From contig JADZDL010000018.1 in assembly GCA_020851075.1 (NCBI GenBank), forward strand, positions 1 to 62,581: 62,581 bases of DNA, in the 5' to 3' direction. Origin of the DNA: Planctomycetota bacterium. GTDB lineage: Bacteria; Planctomycetota; UBA1135; UBA2386. Under the pieces are notes generated by a model, which had not been told where the DNA came from, made no database searches, and saw only the letters and a list, made by a program, of their open reading frames with translations. Position numbers and translations under genes: made by a program. This document shows positions 23,500-31,583 of this stretch, piece by piece (position 1 is the first letter of the stretch; each line of letters begins with the position of its first letter).

Positions 23500-23934
23500 A
23501 TGAATGAGCGAGCCGTCTTCGTGATTCTCGCCGACTTTGAGGGAGACCTCTGGTCACTGTCGCGAACACAGCATGTCTGGCTGTTGAGTTCGCCGCACAA
23601 CGACGCGCAAGCGCGGACGGTATGGGATCGAGAACAGGAGGACTACTCTGCGGAGCGTGGTGTTACGACGTTTGTAACCGGCGGTGAGAAGGTGTCCGAG
23701 CTCTACGGGATATTGGGCACTGTCGATTGCCACCATGGGGAAGACGCCGTGGTTGTGCCCTGGACGACAATCCACGTGCGCGGGGTGGTGCTGGCGGACG
23801 TTTCGACGGCGGCAGTGGCGGAGGAGGTCGGCGATGGCATCGAGATCGCGCCGGAGCCAGAGGGGTTCGTGATCAAGCGCACTGCTCCCCATGTCGTGGA
23901 GGGGCGAGATCGTTCGCAGGGACGCCGGCACTGA
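23500..23934 (+). CDS. Orphan soluble protein, last of the accessory series
   Basis: 144 residues with no signal or membrane segment. It opens with a strong strand (RAVFVILADFEGDLWSLSR) and then alternates strands and turns, with VSELYGILGTVDCHHGED and TTIHVRGVVLADVS visible. The C-terminal 15 residues are Arg-rich. It resembles small alpha/beta immunity-type proteins but is not assigned. It ends 10 bp before the end of the convergent dapD gene, so it marks the right border of the accessory region. Confidence 0.55.
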   Translation: MNERAVFVILADFEGDLWSLSRTQHVWLLSSPHNDAQARTVWDREQEDYSAERGVTTFVTGGEKVSELYGILGTVDCHHGEDAVVVPWTTIHVRGVVLADVSTAAVAEEVGDGIEIAPEPEGFVIKRTAPHVVEGRDRSQGRRH

Positions 23935-23944
23935 CGGCAATTCG

Positions 23945-24760
23945 TCAGCGCAGGGCACCCTCAAGCGCGGTTGCCGCATTCGTGCGCTCATCTCGATACT
24001 TGACGATCATCGGCGCGGCGAGCTGCAGGCCCAGCGAGGTCGCGTAGTCGCCACGGGCCGGGCGCGAACCTGGCACGACGACCGCGCCGGCCGGGATCTC
24101 GCCGCGGCGTTCGCAGCCGTGCACGAGGTCAAAGATGGTCGTCGCAGAGGTGAGCACGACGCCAGCGGCAAGCACGGCACGTTCGCGCACAACGACACCT
24201 TCAAACACGCCGCACAGACCGCCGACGAACGCGCCGTCTTCGATGATCACGGGGCTCTGGTGGGCCGGTTCGAGCACGCCGCCGATCTGGGCGCTCGCGG
24301 AGAGGTGCACGTCGCGACCGATCTGCGCGCAGGAGCCGACCAGGGCGTGGCTGTCGACCATCGTGCCCGCATCGACGTAGGCGCCGACGTTGATGTAGGC
24401 CGGCGGCATGACCACGACTCCGGGGGCCACGTAGGCACCGCGGCGCACGGCCGAACCACCGGGCACGAGGCGAACCTGATCGTCGAGGTCAAACTCGCGC
24501 AGGGGGTAGGCGGGTTTGTCGAAGTAGCGCCCGCCGGAGCCAGCGATGGCTTCGAGCCGGGTGCGCCGGAAACCGATCAGGATGGCACGTTTGACCCAGG
24601 CGTTGGCGCGCCAGGTGCCCGCCTCGTCGCGGAATGCCGCCCGCACCGAGCCGGACTCGAGCGCCTGCAGCAGGGCGCGGTGGGCATCGAGCCAGGCGGC
24701 GTCGGCCATGAGTGTGGCGTCTTCGCGATGGAAGAACGCCTCGAGCTGGTCTTCACGCAT
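23945..24760 (-). CDS. dapD: 2,3,4,5-tetrahydropyridine-2,6-dicarboxylate N-succinyltransferase
   Basis: DapD adds a succinyl group from succinyl-CoA to tetrahydrodipicolinate, the first step of the succinylase branch of lysine/diaminopimelate synthesis. The 271-residue length equals the family norm (274). The N-terminal domain includes RANAWVKRAILIGFRRTRLE, and the C-terminal left-handed helix is visible as hexapeptide repeats, with AYINVGAYVDAGTMVDSHAL, VGSCAQIGRDVHLSASAQIG and then GVLEP, the DapD signature. The start at 24760 overlaps the dapA stop by 8 bp. It is the last gene of the operon. Confidence 0.95.
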   Translation of the reverse strand: MREDQLEAFFHREDATLMADAAWLDAHRALLQALESGSVRAAFRDEAGTWRANAWVKRAILIGFRRTRLEAIAGSGGRYFDKPAYPLREFDLDDQVRLVPGGSAVRRGAYVAPGVVVMPPAYINVGAYVDAGTMVDSHALVGSCAQIGRDVHLSASAQIGGVLEPAHQSPVIIEDGAFVGGLCGVFEGVVVRERAVLAAGVVLTSATTIFDLVHGCERRGEIPAGAVVVPGSRPARGDYATSLGLQLAAPMIVKYRDERTNAATALEGALR

Positions 24761-25646
24761 GGCTGGGTTCCTGGTGCAGTTCGTGCAGAGCCGCGCGCAG
24801 GCGTTCGCAGGTAGTCGGCGTCGCCGGTAGCAGAGGTAGGCGCATTCCTGGCTCGCAGATGCCGTGCAGAGCGAGCGCCGTCTTGATCGGAATCGGGTTG
24901 GGTTCGGCGCCGAGGGCCAAGAAGAGTGGCAGCAGCTGCGCATGCAGTTCGCGCGCGCGTGGCGAGTTCTGCAGCGCGGCGGTGATGAGTTCGCGCATGG
25001 GGCCTGGCACGACGTTGCCGGCCACCGAGATGAGCCCGTGACCGCCAACGGCGATCGTCGGCAACGCGAGTGCATCGTCGCCGGCCAGCAGAACCTTGTC
25101 CCTGGGCAAATCGGCGGCGAGGCGCGCGATCTGCTGCAGGTCGCCGGAGGATTCTTTGATGCCGACGATGTTGGCTTCGCTCCAAAGCGCCGCCACCGTC
25201 TCGGGCAGCAAGTTGGTCGCCGTGCGCGAAGGCACGTTGTAGAGCAGGATCGGCAGATTGGGGGCCGCGGCTGCCACGGCGCGGAAGTGCGCTAGCAGGC
25301 CGGCTTGCGTCGGGCGTGTGTACGGGGGCACCACGACGAGGGCCCCGTGGGCCCCGAGCTGGTTGGCGCGGCGCGTCCAGGTGACCGTCTGGGCCGTCGA
25401 GGAAGCGCCCGTGCCGACGAACACCGCGAGCGGGCCCGCGTGCGCGAGCACCGTGTCGACCACGAGATCGCGTTCGGCCTCGGTCAACATCGCCGCTTCG
25501 CCGGTCGAGCCGAGTGCTACGACGAAGCGTGCGCCGCCAGCGGCGACGTGATGCACGAGGCGCACGAGGGCGGGTTCGTCGATGGCGCCATCGGGCAAGA
25601 ACGGCGTCGCCAGCGCAACGCCGAGTTCACGGCAGTTCGGGTTCAT
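24753..25646 (-). CDS. dapA: 4-hydroxy-tetrahydrodipicolinate synthase
   Basis: DapA condenses pyruvate with aspartate semialdehyde, the first committed step to lysine and diaminopimelate. The 297-residue length is standard. Motifs: GVALATPF, then VALGSTGEAAMLTEAE, then LLYNVPSRTATNL with the active-site Tyr, and IVGIKESSGD with the Schiff-base Lys. A GDDALALPTIAVGGHGLISV segment follows. The ATG at 25646 overlaps the dapB TGA (ATGA). An open frame upstream lies inside dapB. Confidence 0.97.
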   Translation of the reverse strand: MNPNCRELGVALATPFLPDGAIDEPALVRLVHHVAAGGARFVVALGSTGEAAMLTEAERDLVVDTVLAHAGPLAVFVGTGASSTAQTVTWTRRANQLGAHGALVVVPPYTRPTQAGLLAHFRAVAAAAPNLPILLYNVPSRTATNLLPETVAALWSEANIVGIKESSGDLQQIARLAADLPRDKVLLAGDDALALPTIAVGGHGLISVAGNVVPGPMRELITAALQNSPRARELHAQLLPLFLALGAEPNPIPIKTALALHGICEPGMRLPLLPATPTTCERLRAALHELHQEPSHA

Positions 25647-26383
25647 GAGTTGCCTCCAGTGGTTTGGCCGAGGCCTGCAAACAGCGGGTCGAGAACGCTC
25701 GCGGCGATGTCCTCCATCGTGAACACGCCCTTGCGACCGTGGATCCATGCCGCGGCGGCCATCGCGCCATCGGCGAACGCGCTCGCGCTGCGCGCCGTGT
25801 GCACGAGTTCGATCACTTCGGCCGGAGCGTCCATGCCGACCCGGTGTTCGCTGTAGGTGCTGCCGGCACGGATCACGCCGACGCTGAGTTCGTCAGCGCG
25901 CAGGGGGCCGCCGAGCGACCACGAGGTCTTGCGCGGGCAGCCGTCGAGCAGCGTGGCCGCCAGCAGTTTGGCGGTCCCCGACGGCGCGTCGTGTTTGCGT
26001 TGTTGGTGGTGCTCGACGAGGTAAGGATCGCGCGTGGGATCGAGTGCACAGAAACGCGCGAGCACGAGGCTCAGGCGCCGCAGCAGGGCGACGCCGAGCG
26101 AGAAATTGGGGGCCAACACGACGCCGATGCGGCGGCCGATCTGTTCGCGAAGGTCGGGCAGTTGCCAGCCGGTGCTGCCGATCACGAGTGGGGTGTTGGT
26201 GGCGAGCGCCCAGGCGATCCGGGCGGCCACGGCGTCGCCGCTCGACGCTTCGATGGCGACGTCGACGGCGGTGGGCGGCGATTCGCGCGTGACCTGCCAG
26301 GCCAGCTGTTCGCCTGCGCGCGTCGCGATGGCTTGGCCGAGACGGCCTTTGCCGAACACGCCGAGGCGAAGGTCGTGGCTCAT
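25643..26383 (-). CDS. dapB: 4-hydroxy-tetrahydrodipicolinate reductase
   Basis: DapB reduces the DapA product with NAD(P)H. The 246-residue protein has an N-terminal Rossmann start (LRLGVFGKGRLG) with a Lys in place of the more common Ala in G-A-x-G-R-M-G. The catalytic segment is VEHHQQRKHDAPSGTAKLLA, with the conserved E-x-H-H-x-x-K-x-D-A-P-S-G-T-A. The short RAGSTYSEHRVGM segment is slightly shorter than the usual R-x-G-x-x-x-G-x-H. Its stop and start overlap dapA and lysC by 4 bp each, so it is translationally coupled. Confidence 0.93.
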   Translation of the reverse strand: MSHDLRLGVFGKGRLGQAIATRAGEQLAWQVTRESPPTAVDVAIEASSGDAVAARIAWALATNTPLVIGSTGWQLPDLREQIGRRIGVVLAPNFSLGVALLRRLSLVLARFCALDPTRDPYLVEHHQQRKHDAPSGTAKLLAATLLDGCPRKTSWSLGGPLRADELSVGVIRAGSTYSEHRVGMDAPAEVIELVHTARSASAFADGAMAAAAWIHGRKGVFTMEDIAASVLDPLFAGLGQTTGGNS

Positions 26384-27777
26384 CGGCTCACCTCGGCGGC
26401 GGCTGCACGATTGGCCCGTTCGGCGAAGAACTCTGCGTGTAGTCGTTGCATGGCGAGGGCCGCTTCACTCTGGCGAACGACGAACGACAGGTTGCGCTCG
26501 TTGCCGCCAAAACCGATCAGTTCGGGCGTGATGGAGCCGAGTGCGCGGCAGGCGCGTTCGACCACGTGCGGAGCGGTGCGCAAACCTTCGCCGACACCGC
26601 AGACGATGGCGCGATCGCGCAGGATCTCGACGCGCGCGAGCCCATCGAGCGCCTGCACGAGGCGTTCGAGCGGCGCATCGGGCTCGACCGTGCAGGACAC
26701 CGCGACTTCGGCCGTGACGACCAGATCGACGCAGATGCCGAGTTCGCCGAAGGCCGCAAACAGCCGCGCGAGGTAGCCGCTGGCGGCGAGCATGCGCGTA
26801 CTCGTCATCGTGAGCACGGTGACCGGGCCTCGCGTCGCGAGTGCGGCAAGGCCGTTGCGCGCGGTGGTGGCGCGGCGCGGGTCGATTGTCGTGAACGAGC
26901 CGAGTGGTCGTTGGGTGTGGCGAACGGTGACCGGGATGCCAGCTTCGACGGCGGGTTGGATCGTGGCCGGGTGTAGCACCTTGGCGCCGAAGGCGGCGAG
27001 TTCGGCGGCCTCGGCGGGGCTCAGCGTGAGGATGGGTCGCGCGCCGGGCACGATGCGCGGATCGGCCGTGAGCACGCCTTCGACATCGGTCCAGATCTGG
27101 ACTTCACTCGCGCGAAGGGCTTCGCCGAGCAGTGCAGCGGACCAGTCGCTGCCACCGCGGCCGAGCGTGGTCGTGAAACCCTCGCTCGTCGAGCCGACGT
27201 AACCTTGCGTGACGACGATCGAGCCGGTGGCGAGCGGCGGTGCGAGATGTTGGGCGGCGAGCGCTGCGATGGCGGGTCGAATCGGGGTCGCGGCACCAAA
27301 ACGCGCGTCGGTGCGCAACACGCAGCGCGCGTCGAGGTGAGTGACCATCGCGCCGCGCGCTTGCAGCAGCGCAGCGAAGACCGTGGTCGCGATGCGTTCG
27401 CCGTGGGCGACGATGGCGTCGTTGGTGCGCGGAGTCAGTTCGCGAAGCAGGGCGGTGCCACGCAGCAGCACCTGCAGCTCTTCGCGCATCGTCGCCAACG
27501 CGGATTCGCAGGCCAGGAGCTGTTCTGGGGCGTTGGCGAGCAGTTCACGGGCCGTGGTGTCCCCGCGTGCGAATGCGTCCGCGACACTTTGCAGGGCGCT
27601 GTCGAGGTCGCCAGCTGCGGCCGCCCGCGCGGCTGCGAACAGCGCGTCGGTGGTCTTGCCCATCGCCGACAACACGACGCACGGTTGCTGGGCTCGCGCC
27701 GCCAGCACGAGGTCGGCAACTTGACGAAGCCGCGCGGCGTCGGCCACCGAGCTGCCGCCGAACTTGAGTACGATCAC
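26380..27777 (-). CDS. lysC: Aspartokinase
   Basis: Aspartokinase phosphorylates aspartate, the first step of the lysine/threonine/methionine family. The 465-residue protein starts at GTG 27777 (MIVLKFGGSSVADAARL) and overlaps the M20 gene by 4 bp (GTGA). KFGGSS is the kinase signature. Other motifs are HGERIATTVFAALL, GRGGSDWSAALLGEAL and VLHPATIQPAVEAGIPV. Two ACT domains follow (about residues 315-465), with a TRMLAASGYLARLFAAF segment and VTAEVAVSCTVE, typical of feedback-controlled aspartokinases. No homoserine dehydrogenase domain is fused. Confidence 0.95.
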   Translation of the reverse strand: MIVLKFGGSSVADAARLRQVADLVLAARAQQPCVVLSAMGKTTDALFAAARAAAAGDLDSALQSVADAFARGDTTARELLANAPEQLLACESALATMREELQVLLRGTALLRELTPRTNDAIVAHGERIATTVFAALLQARGAMVTHLDARCVLRTDARFGAATPIRPAIAALAAQHLAPPLATGSIVVTQGYVGSTSEGFTTTLGRGGSDWSAALLGEALRASEVQIWTDVEGVLTADPRIVPGARPILTLSPAEAAELAAFGAKVLHPATIQPAVEAGIPVTVRHTQRPLGSFTTIDPRRATTARNGLAALATRGPVTVLTMTSTRMLAASGYLARLFAAFGELGICVDLVVTAEVAVSCTVEPDAPLERLVQALDGLARVEILRDRAIVCGVGEGLRTAPHVVERACRALGSITPELIGFGGNERNLSFVVRQSEAALAMQRLHAEFFAERANRAAAAEVSR

Positions 27778-28844
27778 GACGGGTTGCTTTGCAGGAAGTT
27801 CTCGGCGAGCGCTACGAGCAGTTCGCAGCCGGTGCGCAGTTCGGTGCCGGTGATGTGTTCGTCGAGCGTGTGCGCGACGCGGATCGTGCCCGGGCCGCAG
27901 AGTGCGATGCGGCGCGTGGGTACGAGCTGGCGCACGCGTGGCGCGTCGCTGCCGAACGTGACGGGCGCGTGCGGGAAGCCCGGCACATGCGGGAAACGCT
28001 CCGGCGGCGTGAAGGACAGTTCTTCGACGGCACCTTCGGCGGGTGCGAGTTCGCGAGCCCGCGCGAGGAACTGCGAATCGGGCAGCGAGCGCACGAACAG
28101 CGAAGCCTCGGCATTGGCGGGCACGACATTCGGGGCGCCGCCACCGTGCAGCATGCCGAGATTCCAGACTTCGGGCCCGAGCTCGGCGTCGTTCGCCGTT
28201 GGTACCTCGCGCAGACGCTGCAGCCAGTCGAGCAACGGCCAGATCGCCGAGCGCCCGAGTTCGGGCGTGCCCGAATGCGCCGCGAGCCCCTTGGTGCGCA
28301 GCCGCAGCTGCAACGCGCCACGCTGGCCCGTCGCAAGCTTGTTCTCGGTCGGCTCCCCGTTGATCGCCGCCGTGCAGGTGGCGAGGCGCGGTGCAAATTC
28401 CGCGGCGGCTGCAGCACCGATGCTGTCGGTTTCTTCGCCGACCACGCCGAGCCACGCAAAGCCACTGTGGCCGCGCGCGAGCAGTTCGTGGATCGCGCCC
28501 AGCTGCGCGGTGATCTGGCCCTTGGCGTCGCACGTGCCGCGGCCCGAGAGCAGGTCGCCCTGGCGACGCGGCGGTAGGAACGGGGGCACCGTGTCGAGGT
28601 GCGTCGAAAACAGCAGGCGTGGTACGCCCCAGGTGGCGAGCACGTTGTGCCGTCCCGGAGCGACTTCCTGGAGCTCGATCGCGGCGCCGAGTTCGCGCAG
28701 CAGCGAGCGCAGCGCCGGCAGGCCGTGATCTTCGCGGCCCGTCGTGGTGTCGGCTCGGCAGAGAGCTTCGGTGCGATCGAGCAGCCAGCTTTGGCTGAGC
28801 GCGGGGGTGCGCGGCGAGGTGGTGTAGGTCGCAGGCGATGTCAC
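27774..28844 (-). CDS. dapE: M20-family deacylase, probably succinyl-diaminopimelate desuccinylase
   Basis: 356 residues from GTG 28844, with AGAGGA about 9 bp upstream; no ATG fits. It is a zinc-dependent amidohydrolase of the ArgE/DapE group. Metal and catalytic residues are intact: STHLDT (H82, D84), GRGTCDAKG (D106), GEETDS (catalytic and metal Glu), INGEPTENKL, and a C-terminal H-x-x-D-E-x-I. Because dapD, dapA and dapB follow, the likely substrate is N-succinyl-diaminopimelate. The N-acetylornithine relative ArgE shares the motifs, so the substrate is inferred from the operon. It is the first gene of the operon. Confidence 0.82.
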   Translation of the reverse strand: MTSPATYTTSPRTPALSQSWLLDRTEALCRADTTTGREDHGLPALRSLLRELGAAIELQEVAPGRHNVLATWGVPRLLFSTHLDTVPPFLPPRRQGDLLSGRGTCDAKGQITAQLGAIHELLARGHSGFAWLGVVGEETDSIGAAAAAEFAPRLATCTAAINGEPTENKLATGQRGALQLRLRTKGLAAHSGTPELGRSAIWPLLDWLQRLREVPTANDAELGPEVWNLGMLHGGGAPNVVPANAEASLFVRSLPDSQFLARARELAPAEGAVEELSFTPPERFPHVPGFPHAPVTFGSDAPRVRQLVPTRRIALCGPGTIRVAHTLDEHITGTELRTGCELLVALAENFLQSNPS

Positions 28845-28864
28845 GATGGTTGTCCTCTCGCTGG

Positions 28865-28888
28865 CACGCCTTCCTTCTGGAAGGCGTG
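28865..28888. promoter_or_regulatory. Perfect 10-bp hairpin in the dap operon leader
   Basis: CACGCCTTCC-TTCT-GGAAGGCGTG: a 10-bp perfect stem with a 4-nt loop, 21 bp upstream of the GTG start of the M20 gene and next to its ribosome binding site. No T-run follows in the operon direction. It could be a protein operator or an RNA element controlling translation. Confidence 0.5.
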
Positions 28889-28940
28889 AAAACGAACACA
28901 ACCGCCGGATGATCCGTAGCGTCACCACTCGACTGGCACT

Positions 28941-28961
28941 TCGCGCCGACACTCGGCGCGA
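28941..28961. promoter_or_regulatory. Perfect 9-bp hairpin in the same leader
   Basis: TCGCGCCGA-CAC-TCGGCGCGA, with a 3-nt loop. It lies about 100 bp upstream of the operon start. A shorter hairpin with GGGGT/ACCCC (28969-28982) is adjacent. I see no lysine-riboswitch core; the region may be a structured leader or a set of operators. Confidence 0.45.
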
Positions 28962-29263
28962 CAGCCGTGGGGTGTTAACCCCAACGTCCAACCACGAGCA
29001 CGAACGACGTGCACGCGGTTTCGGCGGTCGTCGCCTTTCGCCGACGCTGCGAACGGGCTCGCTGCCCTCGCGTCGGGTACTCATCGCGACCGCTCCTCCA
29101 GCGGTTGTGCGCACGATGGCTCGTGTTGGCTCGCTGGTCAATCGTCGCCATGAAGAATCGGCCAACGAATTCGCCGTCTGCCAATCGACGACGTGGGGCG
29201 GTAGCTTGTGTCACCGCCAGGAAATGCCGAAAGGCATTGCTCGTGATGGAGAAGCCACCAGAC

Positions 29264-30415
29264 ATGACTGCGAAGAGAGTCTGCCTATCGCCCCTTGTTG
29301 GCCTGATGCTCGTTGGCGTTTGCGCCGCGCAACGCCAGGTGCTCACCGTGGGGGGGAGCAATGCGACGCACACCGATCTTCCTGCCGCCGTGGCCGCCGC
29401 TGCGCCTGGCGCGGTAGTGCAGGTGCGCCCAGGCAATTACACCGGTTTCTCGACCAACAAGGCGCTGCGTATCGTGCTCGACTTCACAGCGACGACCGGC
29501 TCGGTGAGCGCGCCTGCTGGCAGCGCATATGCCATCGAGATCAACGGCTTGCCGGCCGGCCAGCAGTTTGCGCTGGTGGGACGCGGGGCCGCCATTGGCG
29601 CAGGTTCGTTGGGTGCGATCCGCATCGCGAACGTGGGTGGATCCGTTGTGCTCGACAGGCTCTCGGTGGCCGTCGGCAGTGCGCATTCGGGCATCGACGT
29701 GCAGAACAGTGCCAACGTGCTCGTCCAGAACGCCAGCATCGCCGGGGCGCCAGCCCTGCAAGTGCAGGACGCGGTCGTGGTCGGTAGCAGCGTGGCGTGG
29801 TCGAGTCCCGTGGGGGTGGGCATCGTCGCCCTGCGCGGCAACCTGGAGTTTGGGCTGGGCAGCATGGCGGGCTATCGCGCGCCGGCGCTGCGCGTGTTGG
29901 ACAGTGTGGTGCGCCTCGCTGGCAATGGCTCGACGGCGATCCGGGTTACGGGCAATCCGCCGCAGGCGGTCGCGGCGATCGAGGCGATCCAGAGTGATGT
30001 TCGCTGGTTGCCTGCGAACTTCGTCGTGCAGCCGGGTGGTTCTGGCCCGGCGCTGCTGGGCGTCGGTGGCCAGGTGATCACGGAGGAAGTGCCAGCGCTG
30101 GTGGCCAGCTGCGGGCCGCCTGGCGGTCTGATGGCGGCGTCGATGACGCGGCCCTCGCCGGCGCCGGGCATCGTAGTGCTTGGCAACCTCGTGCTGTCGC
30201 ACGTGGCGTTTGGGCTACCAGGGGTGTTCTGGGATCAGTCCGGGCCCGCGGTGGTGCTCGCCGTGGGGCCGGTCGACGCGACGGGCTTGTCGTTCCAGAC
30301 CACGTGGCCAAACGTGCCGTGGTTGCTCGGCGAGCTGTTTTGCTGCCAGGGCGTCGTCATTCAGCCGAATGGCGCGCTGCTCACGAGTGGCGCCGCTACC
30401 TGGACTGCGCTCTGA
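29264..30415 (+). CDS. Secreted protein with right-handed beta-helix character
   Basis: About 383 residues. The signal peptide is TAKRVCLSPLVGLMLVGVC, ending CAAQ. ATG 29264 starts directly before it; an ATG at 29246 would add six residues. The mature part opens with TDLPAAVAAAAPGAVVQVRP and a G-N-Y-T segment, the common start of pectate-lyase-like beta-helices, and continues with repeats that hold V-V-L-D-R-L-S-V and N-S-A-N-V-L-V-Q-N-A. The C-terminus contains CCQG and is unlike known families. It is presumed to be exported to the cell surface or medium. Confidence 0.72.
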   Translation: MTAKRVCLSPLVGLMLVGVCAAQRQVLTVGGSNATHTDLPAAVAAAAPGAVVQVRPGNYTGFSTNKALRIVLDFTATTGSVSAPAGSAYAIEINGLPAGQQFALVGRGAAIGAGSLGAIRIANVGGSVVLDRLSVAVGSAHSGIDVQNSANVLVQNASIAGAPALQVQDAVVVGSSVAWSSPVGVGIVALRGNLEFGLGSMAGYRAPALRVLDSVVRLAGNGSTAIRVTGNPPQAVAAIEAIQSDVRWLPANFVVQPGGSGPALLGVGGQVITEEVPALVASCGPPGGLMAASMTRPSPAPGIVVLGNLVLSHVAFGLPGVFWDQSGPAVVLAVGPVDATGLSFQTTWPNVPWLLGELFCCQGVVIQPNGALLTSGAATWTAL

Positions 30416-30436
30416 CTTGCTGGGGCGTGAGCGCGT

Positions 30437-31552
30437 TCAGCGCGCGAACTTCGCGAGCGCGCCCACGACGTCGATCTGTTCGCCTTCGGTGAGCCCCTGG
30501 AAGATCGGCAGTGCCAACGCGGTGGCCGCGGCTTGCTCGGCGACCGGGAAGTCTTTCGCGTTTGCGCCCAGGTAGGCAAAGCACGGTTGGCGATGGAACG
30601 GGATCGGGTAGTAGACCGCGCAGCCGATGCCTTGTTGGCGCAGGTGTGCGATCGCGGGATCACGTTGCGCGGCGGGCACCCGCAGCACGAACTGGTGGTA
30701 GGCGTGGCGATCGGTGTCGACCGGAAGCGTGGCCCAATCGAGCAGCTTCGCCTCGGCAAATAGGCGGCGATAACGCGCCGCATTCTCGCGCCGCTGCTCA
30801 GTGACCTTCTCCATGCCGCGCAGTTTCACGCGCAGCGCGGTCGCTTGGATCGCGTCCATGCGGAAGTTGCCGCCGATCAGGTGGTGCTTGTAGAGCTCGG
30901 CCTGGCCGTGGTTGCGCAGCAGCTTGCACTTGGCCGCGAACGCATCGTCATTGGTCGTTAGGAACCCACCGTCGCCGATGCCGCCCATGTTCTTGGTCGG
31001 GAACGTTGACCAGCCGGCGCAGAGACCATCGCCGCCGGCCATGCGGCCCTTGTACTTCGTGCCGATGGCCTGCGCCGCGTCTTCGATGAGCGGGATCGAG
31101 AACTTGCGGCAGATCGACAGGATCGCATCGACATCGAAGGCGGTGCCGAACAGGTGCACGGCCATGACGGCCTTCGGGCGCTTGCACTCCTTCAGGGCGT
31201 CTTCGAGGCGTTGTGGATCGAGGTTCCACCAAGTGGGTTCGACGTCGACAAACACCGGGCGGGCGCCGACGCGCGCGACGACGCCGGCCGTTGCGAAGAA
31301 CGAATACGTTGGCAGCAACACCTCATCTTCGGGCCCGATGCCGAGCGCCATGAGCGGCGCCAGCAGTGCGTCGGTGCCCGACGACATCGTGATGGCGTGC
31401 TTGCAGCCGAGGTAGGTCTGCAACTCGTGCTCAAGGTTTTCGACTTCAGGGCCCAGGATGTACTGGCCACTGCGAACGACGCGAACAACGGCAGCCTCGA
31501 CTTCGGCGAGTTGCGCCTTGTCGCGCAGGAGATCGATCAGGGGAACCGGCAT
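30437..31552 (-). CDS. DegT/DnrJ/EryC1/StrS-family sugar aminotransferase
   Basis: A PLP-dependent enzyme that aminates a keto-sugar nucleotide; such sugars go into O-antigen, capsule or glycan. Length 371 residues is standard. The family motifs are clear: VVRSGQYILGPEVENLEHEL, SSGTDALLAPLMALGIGPED, IEDAAQAIGTKYKG, and STFPTKNMGGIGDGGFLTTN with the PLP Lys at about 187. The sugar cannot be read. The start at 31552 fits the family N-terminus (PLIDLL); a longer start at 31594 would overlap the upstream kinase gene. It follows the kinase by 31 bp. Confidence 0.93.
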   Translation of the reverse strand: MPVPLIDLLRDKAQLAEVEAAVVRVVRSGQYILGPEVENLEHELQTYLGCKHAITMSSGTDALLAPLMALGIGPEDEVLLPTYSFFATAGVVARVGARPVFVDVEPTWWNLDPQRLEDALKECKRPKAVMAVHLFGTAFDVDAILSICRKFSIPLIEDAAQAIGTKYKGRMAGGDGLCAGWSTFPTKNMGGIGDGGFLTTNDDAFAAKCKLLRNHGQAELYKHHLIGGNFRMDAIQATALRVKLRGMEKVTEQRRENAARYRRLFAEAKLLDWATLPVDTDRHAYHQFVLRVPAAQRDPAIAHLRQQGIGCAVYYPIPFHRQPCFAYLGANAKDFPVAEQAAATALALPIFQGLTEGEQIDVVGALAKFAR

Positions 31553-31583
31553 TGGAGGGCGGAGACGATAGACGTTTGGCGGC

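Larger units (their letters stand above)
28845..29263. other. Divergent intergenic region, dap operon / beta-helix gene
   Basis: About 420 bp without a supported gene. It holds the hairpins at 28865-28888, 28941-28961 and 28969-28982. Both neighbours start from it and face away from each other, so promoters for both must lie here; none is clear by eye. An open frame crosses it on the plus strand ahead of the beta-helix gene but shows no homology. Confidence 0.55.

Noticed and set aside
17587..23934. Integron cassette array with attC sites
   Set aside because: Looked for paired RYYYAAC/GTTRRRY cores at each junction; only a single GTTGAAC near 22685 fits and its partner does not. No integrase in the window. 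Kept only as a hypothesis for testing.
28845..29263. Lysine riboswitch or T-box leader
   Set aside because: Hairpins are present but I could not find the conserved cores of either class on the minus strand.
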